NCBI GenBank assembly: GCA_002409625.1
Contig: DHNY01000016.1
Coordinates: 1 to 64,000, forward strand
Source: Anaerolineaceae bacterium UBA5404
GTDB taxonomy: Bacteria; Chloroflexota; Anaerolineae; Anaerolineales; Anaerolineaceae
Length of the DNA: 64,000 bases
Direction of reading: 5' to 3'
In this document: positions 8,404 to 17,657 of the stretch, one piece after another
Numbering within the stretch: position 1 is the first letter of the stretch
Layout: each line of letters opens with the position of its first letter
Notes under the pieces: generated by a model
What the model saw: only the letters and a program-made list of their open reading frames with translations
Databases searched by the model: none
What the model was told of the DNA's origin: nothing
Position numbers and translations under genes: made by a program

Positions 8404-9459
8404 ATGAAAAAGATTAAAGTAGGTATCAACGGTTTTGGCAGAATCGGACGCCAGGTGGCAAAGATTATTCTTGAAGATGCCGCCGATGTTTTGGATTTGG
8501 TCGCAATCAATGACCTGTATGACAGCAAAATGAACGCGCACCTTTTCAAATACGATTCGAGCTACGGCAAATGTGATTGTGACGTTGTGGTTGACGAAAA
8601 TGATGACCTTATTGTGGATGGGCATTGGATTGATGTGCTTCAGGAACGCGATCCCAGCAAGTTGCCCTGGAAAGAACTCGGCGTTGAGCTGGTTATCGAG
8701 TCGACTGGTGTTTTTACAACAGCGCGGACTGATGAAGCCAGTGGCAAAATAGGCGCGGATGCGCACATCAAAGCTGGCGCCAAGAAAGTGATTATCACCG
8801 CACCGGCTAAAGGTGAGGATCTTACCATTGTGATGGGTGTGAATCATCAAAAATATGACCCCAAGAAGCATCACATCGTTTCGAACGCCTCATGTACCAC
8901 AAACGCTTTGGCACCTGCGGCAAAAATTGTCAATGACAACTGGGGCATCGTCAATGCGGTAATGAGCACGGTGCACAGCTATACCAACGACCAGGTGCTG
9001 CTTGACCAAGGGCACAAGAAGGACGTGCGCCGTGGACGCGCTGCCGCATTGAATATTGTGCCCACTTCAACCGGCGCTGCTAAGGCGATTGCTTTGGTTA
9101 TTCCTGAGCTTGCGGGCAAGTTTGACGGACATTCCTTGCGCGTGCCCACACCAACGGTGTCGATTATCGACTTCGTCGCACTGCTTGAAAAAGACACGAC
9201 GATTGAAGAAGTGAACCAGGCTTTTATTGATGCCTCTGAAGGTGAGTATAAAGGCATTTTGGGCGTGGTTAAAGGCGAATATGATGAGCCATTGGTTTCA
9301 ATTGACTTCCGCGGCGATACACGTAGCTCGATTGTGGACTTGCCTACCAACATGCTGATGGGTAGCAATTTGCTCAAGGTGGTTACCTGGTATGACAACG
9401 AGTGGGGTTATTCCACACGCACGGTTGATTTGGCGAAGTTGATTGCTGGCAAGATGTAA
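8404..9459 (+). CDS. gap: Glyceraldehyde-3-phosphate dehydrogenase, type I
   Basis: 351 aa. NAD-binding start [12 protein letters not shown], catalytic SNASCTTN with the nucleophilic Cys, HSYTNDQ, and the C-terminal [11 protein letters not shown]. It oxidises and phosphorylates glyceraldehyde-3-phosphate in glycolysis and runs backward in gluconeogenesis. The ATG at 8404 is preferred over an in-frame TTG at 8392 because the Shine-Dalgarno GGAGG lies between them. Followed by pgk; tpiA lies further downstream. Confidence 0.97.
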   Translation: MKKIKVGINGFGRIGRQVAKIILEDAADVLDLVAINDLYDSKMNAHLFKYDSSYGKCDCDVVVDENDDLIVDGHWIDVLQERDPSKLPWKELGVELVIESTGVFTTARTDEASGKIGADAHIKAGAKKVIITAPAKGEDLTIVMGVNHQKYDPKKHHIVSNASCTTNALAPAAKIVNDNWGIVNAVMSTVHSYTNDQVLLDQGHKKDVRRGRAAALNIVPTSTGAAKAIALVIPELAGKFDGHSLRVPTPTVSIIDFVALLEKDTTIEEVNQAFIDASEGEYKGILGVVKGEYDEPLVSIDFRGDTRSSIVDLPTNMLMGSNLLKVVTWYDNEWGYSTRTVDLAKLIAGKM

Positions 9460-9514
9460 AGGACTCAGGCTAAGTCATCAGGAGATGGCGTTGGATTTCT
9501 TTAAAAATAAATGC

Positions 9515-9542
9515 TTGAGGAAGCCTTGAGACATATTATAAT
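9515..9542 (+). promoter_or_regulatory. Promoter of pgk
   Basis: TTGAGG (9515-9520), a 16-nt spacer, and a perfect TATAAT (9537-9542), about 35 bp before the start. pgk therefore has its own promoter in addition to any read-through from gap. Confidence 0.65.
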
Positions 9543-9577
9543 GAAATGGCACAGATTGATACCTATTAGGAGGAATG

Positions 9578-10753
9578 ATGCTGAATAAAAAAATGTTAAC
9601 TGATCTGGATTTGGACGGCAAGAAAGTACTCGTTCGCGTGGATTTTAATGTGCCCCTTAAAGATGGCGTGGTGCAGGACGATACGCGCATTTTAGCGGCA
9701 TTACCCACCATTCGTTATTTGCTTGACCATGGCGCTGCGGTTATTTTGGCTTCACATTTGGGCAGACCAAAAGGCAAGGTGAACCTGGAGTTTAGTCTCA
9801 AACCCGTTGCGGTTTATTTGGCCAGGCTTTTGGTCGCACCGGTGCGTTTCGCTGATGATTGCCGTAGCTTTGAAACCAAAAAAGCTGCCAAAACTTTGCA
9901 AGCAGGTGAGGTGATGGTGCTTGAAAACACCCGTTTTTATCCCGGTGAGGAAGAAAACGACCCCGAAATGGCAAAGGACTTGGCAGATCTGGCAGATTTA
10001 TTTGTGAACGATGCCTTTGGCACTGCTCATCGCGCGCATGCCTCAACGGTTGGTGTAACCGAGTATCTTCCCGCGGCAGCTGGCTTTCTCTTGGAAAAGG
10101 AAATCAACTATCTGGGTAACGCGATTGAAGACCCCAAACGACCTTTTGTTGCCATTTTAGGTGGCGCAAAGATCAGCGATAAAATCGGCGTGATCGAAAA
10201 CCTGCTTGGCAAAGCGGATAAAATTCTAATTGGCGGTGGTATGGCAAACACTTTCCTTGCCGCCCAGGGTTATGCAATGGCTGATTCTTTGGTGGAAGAC
10301 AGTTCGGTAGAAACTGCCAAAGACCTTTTGGCAAAAAGCCAGGGTAAATTGCTTTTGCCTGTGGATATGGTTATCGCGGATGCTTTTGATGCAGAGGCAA
10401 AATCGCAGACCCTTCCAGTTGCGGATGTGCCCGCAGGCTGGCGCATTTTGGACATCGGACCTGAAACTGTAAAAGCGTTTGGCGCTGAAATTGCCAAAGC
10501 CGGCACAGTGGTGTGGAACGGTCCTATGGGCGTTTTTGAGTTCGCGCGTTTTGCTGAGGGTACTTTTGGCATCGCGCAAGCCGTAGCAGAGAGCACAAGC
10601 GTGACCATCATCGGCGGTGGTGATTCCGTGGCAGCCATCAATCAAAGCGGACTGGCTGACAAAATTACGCATATTTCAACCGGTGGCGGCGCTTCCCTGG
10701 AGATGCTGGAGGGCATCGAATTGCCTGGTGTTGCAGCATTGACTGATAAGTAA
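9578..10753 (+). CDS. pgk: Phosphoglycerate kinase
   Basis: 391 aa. [45 protein letters not shown], and the C-terminal nucleotide site GGGDSVAA and STGGGASLE are all intact. It makes ATP from 1,3-bisphosphoglycerate. Two ATGs are adjacent (9575 and 9578); AGGAGG at 9568-9573 is only 1 nt from the first, so the second is preferred. A strong terminator follows. Confidence 0.97.
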   Translation: MLNKKMLTDLDLDGKKVLVRVDFNVPLKDGVVQDDTRILAALPTIRYLLDHGAAVILASHLGRPKGKVNLEFSLKPVAVYLARLLVAPVRFADDCRSFETKKAAKTLQAGEVMVLENTRFYPGEEENDPEMAKDLADLADLFVNDAFGTAHRAHASTVGVTEYLPAAAGFLLEKEINYLGNAIEDPKRPFVAILGGAKISDKIGVIENLLGKADKILIGGGMANTFLAAQGYAMADSLVEDSSVETAKDLLAKSQGKLLLPVDMVIADAFDAEAKSQTLPVADVPAGWRILDIGPETVKAFGAEIAKAGTVVWNGPMGVFEFARFAEGTFGIAQAVAESTSVTIIGGGDSVAAINQSGLADKITHISTGGGASLEMLEGIELPGVAALTDK

Positions 10754-10787
10754 CAGAAGATCATAGTCTTTTTTGAGAATGGAGTTG

Positions 10788-10818
10788 AAGAAAACCTGCC
10801 TTAAAGGCAGGTTTTCTT
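10788..10818 (+). terminator. Intrinsic terminator after pgk
   Basis: A 13-bp stem (AAGAAAACCTGCC with its complement) and a TTAAA loop, with the T-rich arm ending the hairpin. Confidence 0.85.
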
Positions 10819-10841
10819 GTAAGTTTGCATTTATAAAAAAG

Positions 10842-10850
10842 TGATAGAAT
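10842..10850 (+). promoter_or_regulatory. Extended -10 promoter of the first NBR1-domain lipoprotein
   Basis: TGATAGAAT is an extended -10 (TGn followed by TAGAAT). A TTGCAT upstream is spaced too closely to serve as a normal -35. The identical nonamer TGATAGAAT occurs before tpiA at 13067..13075. Confidence 0.5.
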
Positions 10851-10907
10851 TAATCAGGCAAGACAGCATCTTGCCTATGTTTACTTGAATTGAATTCGAG
10901 AGGTATT

Positions 10908-11597
10908 ATGAAAAAGACAAAAATGACCATAATGATAAGTATTCTCGGTGTACTCGCTCTTATTCTTGGCGCCTGCAAACCCGCAACTCAAGAACCCGTG
11001 TTCACCGAAGAAGACCTGCAGAAACAAGTATTGGCAACACAAAGCGCCCGTGCCACTCAGTTTGCTGTTGAAACCATGGCAGCGCAGTTGACTGCTTTAA
11101 GCATGCCTACCAACACGCCAGTTCCGACTGAAGTACCTACCCAGGCACCTCCACCAACTCAGGAAGCGCCAACGGCAGTTGTTGGTGACCCCACCGCCAC
11201 CACAGTCTCTCAACCGGTTGATCCGCCTGGCGACACATCATGCTACGCGATGGAACTTGTCTATGAAACGCTTCCCTCAGGCACAACTATGGAACCTGGT
11301 GAGAAATTTGAAAAATCCTGGACCGTCCGCAACTCTGGAACCTGTACTTGGAACACAAATTTTGATCTTAAGCTAAGCGGCGGTGAAGCATTTGGTTCAA
11401 ACAAGTTGGGCGATGTGAAAGAAGAAGTTGTTCCAGGTGATACAACAGTCATTACACTCAGGAATCTGGTTGCACCAAGAACTGAAGGTACTTATTATAG
11501 TTTTTGGGTTATGTCATCAGATTACGGTGACCAGTTTGGTTATGGTCCCGGTGGAGCCTGGGGTTTAAACATCACCATCCAAGTGAAAAAACCCTAA
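10908..11597 (+). CDS. Lipoprotein with NBR1-type Ig-like domain
   Basis: 229 aa. Signal peptide with lipobox LGAC (Cys 23), a Thr/Pro-rich spacer (about residues 62-105), and then an Ig-like domain of the kind found next to BRCA1 (NBR1). Its hallmarks are FEKSWTVRNSGTCTWN, an LxxxxAPRTEGTYYSFW segment and GPGGAWGLNI. Such domains are frequent in Chloroflexota surface proteins. The ATG at 10908 has GAGAGG upstream; an in-frame TTG at 10890 does not. Monocistronic between two terminators. Likely wall-exposed, ligand unknown. Confidence 0.85.
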   Translation: MKKTKMTIMISILGVLALILGACKPATQEPVFTEEDLQKQVLATQSARATQFAVETMAAQLTALSMPTNTPVPTEVPTQAPPPTQEAPTAVVGDPTATTVSQPVDPPGDTSCYAMELVYETLPSGTTMEPGEKFEKSWTVRNSGTCTWNTNFDLKLSGGEAFGSNKLGDVKEEVVPGDTTVITLRNLVAPRTEGTYYSFWVMSSDYGDQFGYGPGGAWGLNITIQVKKP

Positions 11598-11604
11598 ATG
11601 AGAC

Positions 11605-11632
11605 AAAGCCACTCAAACAAGAGTGGCTTTTT
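11605..11632 (+). terminator. Intrinsic terminator
   Basis: Stem AAAGCCACTC/GAGTGGCTTT with an AAACAA loop and a T run, 8 bp past the lipoprotein stop. Confidence 0.85.
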
Positions 11633-11699
11633 GGAACTAATTGAATAGATTGTTCGTCTTATTAGAAGATCAAAATAAACGTGATCGATAGGAGTTAAG

Positions 11700-12971
11700 A
11701 TGAAAAAGAAGACATTCTTTAAAACAAACTGGATTTTTGCTGCAGCTGTACTTGTTTTAGCAATTATTACTGTGGCTGCTTGTAATTTGCCTGGTGGCGA
11801 AACCATTGGTGATCCGATTGAACAAGCCAAGCAAACTTTGGTTGCTCAACAAACACAGGATTATTTCCAAACCATCGTTGCCCAATTAACAGACACCGCT
11901 CCTGTGGAGAGCCCTCAGCCAACGGACGAACAGCCCGCTGACCCAACTGCGGAACCCACAGCTGTTGACCCACAACACACTGCAGTTCCACCCACTGCAA
12001 TTCCACCTACTGCTGTTCAGCCTACCGCAACGCAAGTAGTGGTACCCACAGCAGTGCCCGCAACACCGGTGCCAACCCAAATTCCGCCAACTGCCACGCC
12101 GATACCATGTTATCAAGTAAGCTTTGTTGCGGATGTTACCATTCCTGATGGCACAAAGATCCCCACTGGCAACACCTTTACAAAGACCTGGCGAATTAAA
12201 AACTCAGGCTCTTGTACCTGGGATGACCGTTTTGATATTGCCTTTTTAAAAGGTACTCAAATGGCTGCTGCTGCCATATATGATCTTCGAACAACAGTTA
12301 AACCCGGTGAAACGCTTGATATCAGCATTGAAATGACCGCGCCATCCGCCAATGGTGTTTACACATCAGAGTGGATGTTGGTCAATCCTAATGGTATCAA
12401 ATTTGGTACAGGACCCAAGAGCGACGGCGCTTTTTGGGCAAAGATTGAAGTTGTTGATGGTAAAGGTGCCATTTTCAATTTTGCAAATAGCGCCTGTACT
12501 GCCAAATGGTCTAGCGATACCGAATCCAAATTACCATGTCCTGGTGATCGCAAGAAAGCTGGCGATGGCTATGTTATCAGCGAAAAGAACCCCATCCGTG
12601 AAGACGGTGGCAAGGAAAACGAACCGGGTTTGATTATGCGCCCGAGCCCCACTGTGAAAGGTGGTTATGTTCAAGGTATTTATCCGGCTGTGACCATTCG
12701 AAACGGTGATCAGTTCAAAGCCCTCATTCAATGTGAAGGTGGCGCCAAAAAGTGCAGTCTCAAGTTTGAACTCTATTACAAGATTGGCGATGGCAAATTT
12801 GTCGAGCTTGGTGAGTGGCTGGAGATTCATGACGACAAGTGGAATCCAATTTCAATAGACCTCTCTTCCCTGGCAGGAAACAAAGTTGAATTCTCTTTAG
12901 TTGTGTGGAACAAGGATACTGCGGATGACAACATCGGTTTGTGGCTAAACCCGATTATCTATCGTCCTTAA
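11700..12971 (+). CDS. Lipoprotein with NBR1-type Ig-like domain and extra C-terminal beta domain
   Basis: 423 aa, related to the preceding gene. Lipobox VAAC (Cys 28), a long Pro/Thr/Ala spacer (about residues 60-140), then the NBR1-like domain: FTKTWRIKNSGSCTWDD, APSANGVYTSEW and FGTGPKSDGAFWAKI (about 145-250). A further domain of about 170 aa follows that its neighbour lacks, with four cysteines and a WN(P/K) pattern. It may be a beta-sandwich binding module, but I do not recognise it. The Shine-Dalgarno AGGAG supports this ATG. The spacer length suggests projection through the cell wall. Confidence 0.85.
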   Translation: MKKKTFFKTNWIFAAAVLVLAIITVAACNLPGGETIGDPIEQAKQTLVAQQTQDYFQTIVAQLTDTAPVESPQPTDEQPADPTAEPTAVDPQHTAVPPTAIPPTAVQPTATQVVVPTAVPATPVPTQIPPTATPIPCYQVSFVADVTIPDGTKIPTGNTFTKTWRIKNSGSCTWDDRFDIAFLKGTQMAAAAIYDLRTTVKPGETLDISIEMTAPSANGVYTSEWMLVNPNGIKFGTGPKSDGAFWAKIEVVDGKGAIFNFANSACTAKWSSDTESKLPCPGDRKKAGDGYVISEKNPIREDGGKENEPGLIMRPSPTVKGGYVQGIYPAVTIRNGDQFKALIQCEGGAKKCSLKFELYYKIGDGKFVELGEWLEIHDDKWNPISIDLSSLAGNKVEFSLVVWNKDTADDNIGLWLNPIIYRP

Positions 12972-13005
12972 ACCCTCCAAAGTCACTGCATAAAATAGTA
13001 ATAGC

Positions 13006-13034
13006 AAAACCGCGCTCCAGGGCGCGGTTTTTTT
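13006..13034 (+). terminator. Intrinsic terminator
   Basis: Stem AAAACCGCGC/GCGCGGTTTT with a 6-nt loop, running into seven T. Confidence 0.9.
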
Positions 13035-13066
13035 GTATGCCTGGCAAGTATTTTATGCCTTAGGCG

Positions 13067-13075
13067 TGATAGAAT
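13067..13075 (+). promoter_or_regulatory. Extended -10 promoter of tpiA
   Basis: TGATAGAAT, identical to the element before the first NBR1 lipoprotein. It lies 26 nt upstream of the tpiA start. No good -35 is visible. Confidence 0.5.
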
Positions 13076-13101
13076 GAAAGAAAATTGCAGGAGGTGTTGT
13101 G

Positions 13102-13872
13102 ATGACAACCAGACGAGCTATGGTGGCTGCCAATTGGAAAATGAACAAAACCTTATTCGAGACAAGTGAGCTTATTAAAGCCCTGATGCCCTCGTTGACT
13201 CAAATAGAAAATGTAGATATTGTGCTTTGCCCGCCTTTTACAAACTTGAGCCTTGCCCGCATCGAAACGGCAACCAGCGATGTAAAAGTTGGCGCGCAGA
13301 ACATTCACTGGCAAGAAAAAGGTGCCTATACTGGTGAGATTTCAGCGGGAATGCTTGCTGAAATTTGCGATTACGTTATTCTTGGGCACAGTGAGCGTCG
13401 AACGATGTTTGCTGAAACGGATGAAACGGTAAACAAAAAAGCACATGCCGCCTTAGCGCATGGACTTAAGCCAATCATTTGTGTGGGCGAAAGTTTAGCC
13501 CAAAACCAGGCTGGTGAAACCGCAAAAGTCGTCGAAGAACAATGCAGACAAAGCCTTAAAGACATTAGTCCGGAACAGGCACAAAACCTGGTTATTGCAT
13601 ATGAACCCGTTTGGGCGATTGGCACTGGCTTAGCTGCTACGCCTGAAGGTGCCAATGAAGTGCACCGTGACGTTATTCGCCCCATTTTACGCGAGCTTTT
13701 TGGCGAAGAAATCGGCGATGGCATGCGCATCCTTTATGGTGGTTCGGTGAACGCAGCCAACGCAGCAGAACTTTTTGCCATGTCGGACATTGATGGCGGA
13801 TTGATTGGTGGCGCGAGCTTGAAAGCGGATGATTTTGTGGCAATTGTGAAAGCGGCTGCGGATCATATTTAG
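13102..13872 (+). CDS. tpiA: Triosephosphate isomerase
   Basis: 256 aa. NWKMNK carries the catalytic Lys, LGHSERR the His, AYEPVWAIGTG the catalytic Glu, and YGGSV and LIGGASL complete the phosphate site. It interconverts DHAP and glyceraldehyde-3-phosphate. AGGAGG at 13089-13094 is 7 nt before the ATG at 13102 and 4 nt before an in-frame GTG at 13099; the ATG is preferred. Confidence 0.97.
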   Translation: MTTRRAMVAANWKMNKTLFETSELIKALMPSLTQIENVDIVLCPPFTNLSLARIETATSDVKVGAQNIHWQEKGAYTGEISAGMLAEICDYVILGHSERRTMFAETDETVNKKAHAALAHGLKPIICVGESLAQNQAGETAKVVEEQCRQSLKDISPEQAQNLVIAYEPVWAIGTGLAATPEGANEVHRDVIRPILRELFGEEIGDGMRILYGGSVNAANAAELFAMSDIDGGLIGGASLKADDFVAIVKAAADHI

Positions 13873-13905
13873 TTTTTAACAAGCAATTTGTCCCAAACAA
13901 GTTGC

Positions 13906-13934
13906 TTGACAGGTATCAAAGAAAAATCTATCAT
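13906..13934 (+). promoter_or_regulatory. Promoter and folded leader of pheST
   Basis: TTGACA (13906-13911), a 17-nt spacer, and TATCAT (13929-13934). The 5' leader of about 45 nt can fold: CATGC near 13938 pairs with GCATG near 13967, enclosing TCATT/AATGA. No T-box sequence is seen. Confidence 0.75.
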
Positions 13935-13986
13935 TCCATGCATCATTCATTATAAATGATTAGGAAGCATGTAATTTGGAGCGCTT

Positions 13987-15021
13987 ATGTTAGAAAAACT
14001 TGAAACCATGCGGCAAGAAGCCGAAAATGATTTGCAAAGTATCACGGATTTGCAAACTTTGCAAAAGGTTAAGCATGACTGGTTGAGCAAAGCCGGTAAA
14101 GTGACTGAATTGCTTAAAGCCATCCCCACACTGGAACCCGAACAGCGTCGTCCCTTTGGTATTGGCGCGAATGAAATCAAGACAATGCTCACAGAACGCC
14201 TTAACGCGCTTGAAGAGCAACTGCTTGATAGCGCGGGAAGTGACCTAAAGCTTGATTTGACCATCCCTGGCTTTGATTTCACGCGAGGTGGCTTGCATCC
14301 AACGCGACAAATGCGCGACGACCTTAACCAAGCCTTTTTGTCCCTGGGTTTTGAGATTTACAACGGTGCTCAGATTACAACTGAGCAAAGCGCTTTTGAT
14401 AACCTGAATTTTAAGCCTGACCATCCCGCACGCGAAACCATGGATACTTATTGGATTGCTGGAACCGAGCAGAAAAGCGCAAAAGAGCGCTATTGTTTGC
14501 GACCTCATTTGACAGGTGCCTCAGTGGATTACCTTAAAGAACATGGTGCGCCTGCTCGATTTGTTTACCCTGGCATGGTTTATCGCAATGAAAGCACTGA
14601 TCCCGGGCATGAGCGTGCTTTTTATCAATACGAGGCGCTCATCGTTGAAAAGGATTTTTCTTTTGCCAGTGGCAGATTGCTGATTGACACCATTTTGGAG
14701 CGTGTGTTTGGTAAGCCTATTGAAACGCGCATGCGCGCCGGCTTTTTCCCATTTGTGGAACCCGGCTTTGAAATTGATATGCGCTGCCAGGTTTGCGGTG
14801 GCAAGGGTTGTGGCGTTTGCAAGTATGTTGGCTGGATTGAGATTATGCCCGGTGGTGTGCCTCATCCCAATGTTTTATTGGCAGCTGGGCTGGACCCGAT
14901 GGAATGGTCTGGTTTTTATATCAATATCGGGCTCGACCGATTGGTGATGATGCGTTATGGCATTGATGACGTGCGCTTGTTTCACAGCGCGGACTTACGC
15001 TTTTTAGAACAATTCAAGTAG
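13987..15021 (+). CDS. pheS: Phenylalanine-tRNA ligase alpha subunit
   Basis: 344 aa. N-terminal coiled-coil helices (about residues 1-90) and a class II catalytic core: motif 2 around RNESTDPGHERAFYQYEAL, the Cys block CQVCGGKGCGVCKYVGW, and motif 3 GLDRLVMMRYGIDDVR. It charges tRNA-Phe as part of an alpha2beta2 enzyme. Shine-Dalgarno GGAG precedes the start. pheT follows after 9 bp. Confidence 0.97.
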   Translation: MLEKLETMRQEAENDLQSITDLQTLQKVKHDWLSKAGKVTELLKAIPTLEPEQRRPFGIGANEIKTMLTERLNALEEQLLDSAGSDLKLDLTIPGFDFTRGGLHPTRQMRDDLNQAFLSLGFEIYNGAQITTEQSAFDNLNFKPDHPARETMDTYWIAGTEQKSAKERYCLRPHLTGASVDYLKEHGAPARFVYPGMVYRNESTDPGHERAFYQYEALIVEKDFSFASGRLLIDTILERVFGKPIETRMRAGFFPFVEPGFEIDMRCQVCGGKGCGVCKYVGWIEIMPGGVPHPNVLLAAGLDPMEWSGFYINIGLDRLVMMRYGIDDVRLFHSADLRFLEQFK

Positions 15022-15030
15022 GAGAGAACC

Positions 15031-17418
15031 ATGAAGATTTCACTTAACTGGATTAAGGAATTTGTTGATCTCCCGGCTGATTTGAGTATTACACAGCTTG
15101 CCAGCGACCTCACTATGCGTACGGTTGAGGTGGAAGGTTATGAAGATCTGGGCGCGAGCCTTGATAATATTGTTGTCGCTCGGGTTGAAGTTATTCAGCC
15201 TCATCCTCAGGCAGATCGCTTGCGCGTAGCCAAAGTAGATTGTGGCGAAGCAGAGCTTAGCCAGGTTGTGTGTGGCGGCAGCAATTTGTATGAGGGTCAG
15301 CTGGTGGTGCTTGCCAAGCCTGGCTCTTTTGTCAAATGGCATGGCGAAGGCGAACCGGTTGAGATCAAGGCCAGTAAATTACGCGGGGTTGACTCTGCCG
15401 GCATGATCTGCGCCAGTGCTGAAATTGGTATGGAAGAGCTCTTTCCTGCCAAAGAGGAAGCTGAAATCGTTGATTTACAGGGATATGATGCTTATCCTGG
15501 TCAGCCAATCAGCGCGCTCTTAGGTCGAAACGATATCATTATAGAAGTTGATAACAAAAGCATTACCAATCGCCCTGACTTGTGGGGGCAGTATGGTATT
15601 GCCCGTGAGCTGGCTGCTATTTATGATTTGCCACTCAAACCATTACCTGTTTTTCAGGAAATCTTGCCATCTGGGATTAATGTAGAGATTGAAAATGCAG
15701 ACCGTTGCGCCCGATACGCTGCCTTAAGCATTGAGGGCATCCAGAATGAACAGTCTCCAGTTTGGATGCGAGAACGCTTGGCAAGCCTGGATGTGCGCCC
15801 GGTTAATTTGATGGTGGATATCACCAATTACGTTATGCTTTGTGTGGGTGAGCCAACGCATGCGTTCGATGCAACGCATGTTGATGGCGGCATTGTGGTT
15901 CGGCAAGCAAAACAGGGTGAAAAACTCACTTTGTTAAATGATGAAGTGTTAGAGCTGCGAGAGAGCGATTTGCTGATTGCGGATAAGACCAAAGCTTTGG
16001 CATTGGCTGGCGTGATGGGTGGAAAGCTTGATTCTGTTCTGGATGATACCCGCGATGTCATCCTCGAAGTGGCGAATTTTGACGCCATTGGCACACGCCG
16101 CACGGCAACCCATTTTGGTTTGCGCACCGAGTCGAGTAGCCGGTTTGAAAAGGCGCTGGATACCCAACGCGTTGATCAAGCCCTGGGTTTGACCGTGGCA
16201 TTGCTAAAAGAGCTCATGCCCGAAGCACGTTTGACAGGCTTTACCGACCTTGTTTTGAAGCCAACGGCAGCTGGAAGTGTGGAAGTGGAAAAGCAATATC
16301 TGGAAAAACGTCTGGGCACCGAACTCAAAGTGGAAGAAGTGAAAGCGCTTTTGGGTCGGCTTGGTTTTGATGTGACGTACAAAGAAGGCGTTTTCAGCTG
16401 TTTAGTGCCAAGTTGGCGAGCTACAGGCGATGTGAGCCTGCCGGCAGATATCCTGGAAGAAATCGCACGCATTAGAGGATATGAAAGTTTCGCCTTTACG
16501 CCTCCTGTTGTCGCGCTTGGAAAAGCTTTGAATCAACCTCAAATTCAGATGACACAACACATCGCTCAGTTGCTTAGCCAGCGGCTTGGTATGCAAGAAG
16601 TTTTCACCTATCCTTGGGTTGAGGAACGCTACCTTGAGGCTGCAGGGATTGAAAAAGAAAGCTTATTAAAGTTGGCAACGCCGCCATCGCCTGAACAAGC
16701 CCATTTACGACCCAGTCTTGTGCCAGGTCTTATTGAAGCGGTGCAGCTCAACCAACACCATTTTGAAAGCTTCAAGATCTTTGAACAAGGAGTAGTTTTC
16801 TTTGATTTACACAATCAAGCTCAGCATCTTGCCTTTGCTTTAGCCGGTGAGGATGCTGAAAAGCTACTTTTTGAAGCCAAAGGCGCGTTGCAAGCCATTC
16901 CGCGATTGGCGATGAGCGAAGCTTTTGATTTTGTGCAAGAAGAAGCACCAAGCTGGGCAGAACATGGCTTATGGTTGAACGTTAAAAATAAGCAAGGTGT
17001 CTTTGGCGGTTTGGGTGTGCTTTCCAGTAAGGCTAAACGAGCAGCAGGCATAAAAAGATTGGCAGTTGTGATGGCTGAAATTAATCTGGACGCATTGCAT
17101 GCATTGCCCAGTCGCGATAACGCTTTCAAGTCTTTGCCTGTTTATCCGCTTGTTGCCAAAGATCTGTCTGTCATTTTGGAAGATAAAGTAAGCTGGGCAC
17201 AGGTGGAAAAATTGGTGGGTCCCATGGTGCGCGATATTGCTTATATAACCGAATTCCGTGGTGGGCAGGTGCCTGAGGGCAAACGCAGTTTGAGCTTTAG
17301 GGTTTGGTTGGGTTCGGATGCGGGAACCATGACCGCGGTGGAGATCGACAAGCGCATGGTCGCCATCACCCGCCGGCTTGAAAAAGAACTCGGCGGCGTT
17401 GTCCCGACAACGAAATAA
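15031..17418 (+). CDS. pheT: Phenylalanine-tRNA ligase beta subunit
   Basis: 795 aa, full length. A tRNA-binding EMAP-like domain (VVARVEVIQPHPQADRL, about residues 45-150), B3/B4 editing region, B5 domain (about 400-475), a catalytic-like core, and a C-terminal anticodon-binding FDX-ACB domain (YPLVAKDLSVIL, about 700-795). Cotranscribed with pheS. Confidence 0.97.
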   Translation: MKISLNWIKEFVDLPADLSITQLASDLTMRTVEVEGYEDLGASLDNIVVARVEVIQPHPQADRLRVAKVDCGEAELSQVVCGGSNLYEGQLVVLAKPGSFVKWHGEGEPVEIKASKLRGVDSAGMICASAEIGMEELFPAKEEAEIVDLQGYDAYPGQPISALLGRNDIIIEVDNKSITNRPDLWGQYGIARELAAIYDLPLKPLPVFQEILPSGINVEIENADRCARYAALSIEGIQNEQSPVWMRERLASLDVRPVNLMVDITNYVMLCVGEPTHAFDATHVDGGIVVRQAKQGEKLTLLNDEVLELRESDLLIADKTKALALAGVMGGKLDSVLDDTRDVILEVANFDAIGTRRTATHFGLRTESSSRFEKALDTQRVDQALGLTVALLKELMPEARLTGFTDLVLKPTAAGSVEVEKQYLEKRLGTELKVEEVKALLGRLGFDVTYKEGVFSCLVPSWRATGDVSLPADILEEIARIRGYESFAFTPPVVALGKALNQPQIQMTQHIAQLLSQRLGMQEVFTYPWVEERYLEAAGIEKESLLKLATPPSPEQAHLRPSLVPGLIEAVQLNQHHFESFKIFEQGVVFFDLHNQAQHLAFALAGEDAEKLLFEAKGALQAIPRLAMSEAFDFVQEEAPSWAEHGLWLNVKNKQGVFGGLGVLSSKAKRAAGIKRLAVVMAEINLDALHALPSRDNAFKSLPVYPLVAKDLSVILEDKVSWAQVEKLVGPMVRDIAYITEFRGGQVPEGKRSLSFRVWLGSDAGTMTAVEIDKRMVAITRRLEKELGGVVPTTK

Positions 17419-17657
17419 ATAGTTTTTAACTGTTATCAAACACAAATGCTCTGCTTTACTCGAGCACAAGCTCAGCTCGTGCCTGTTTTGCCACCTTACA
17501 CTTTTTTATCCCAATAGTGAGGCGGTGAAGGTCCTTCGCTTTTTCAAAGTTTCTAAAAGTAAAATGAGCTATCACGCCTTATTATGCTTATCTACGGTAT
17601 ACTTCAAGCCATCATTCAAAGTTTTATAAGACTAAAAAATCTGAAAGGGTGAAAGGT

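Noticed and set aside
13880..13986. T-box leader before pheS
   Set aside because: The leader is only about 50 nt and lacks the T-box sequence and a specifier loop.
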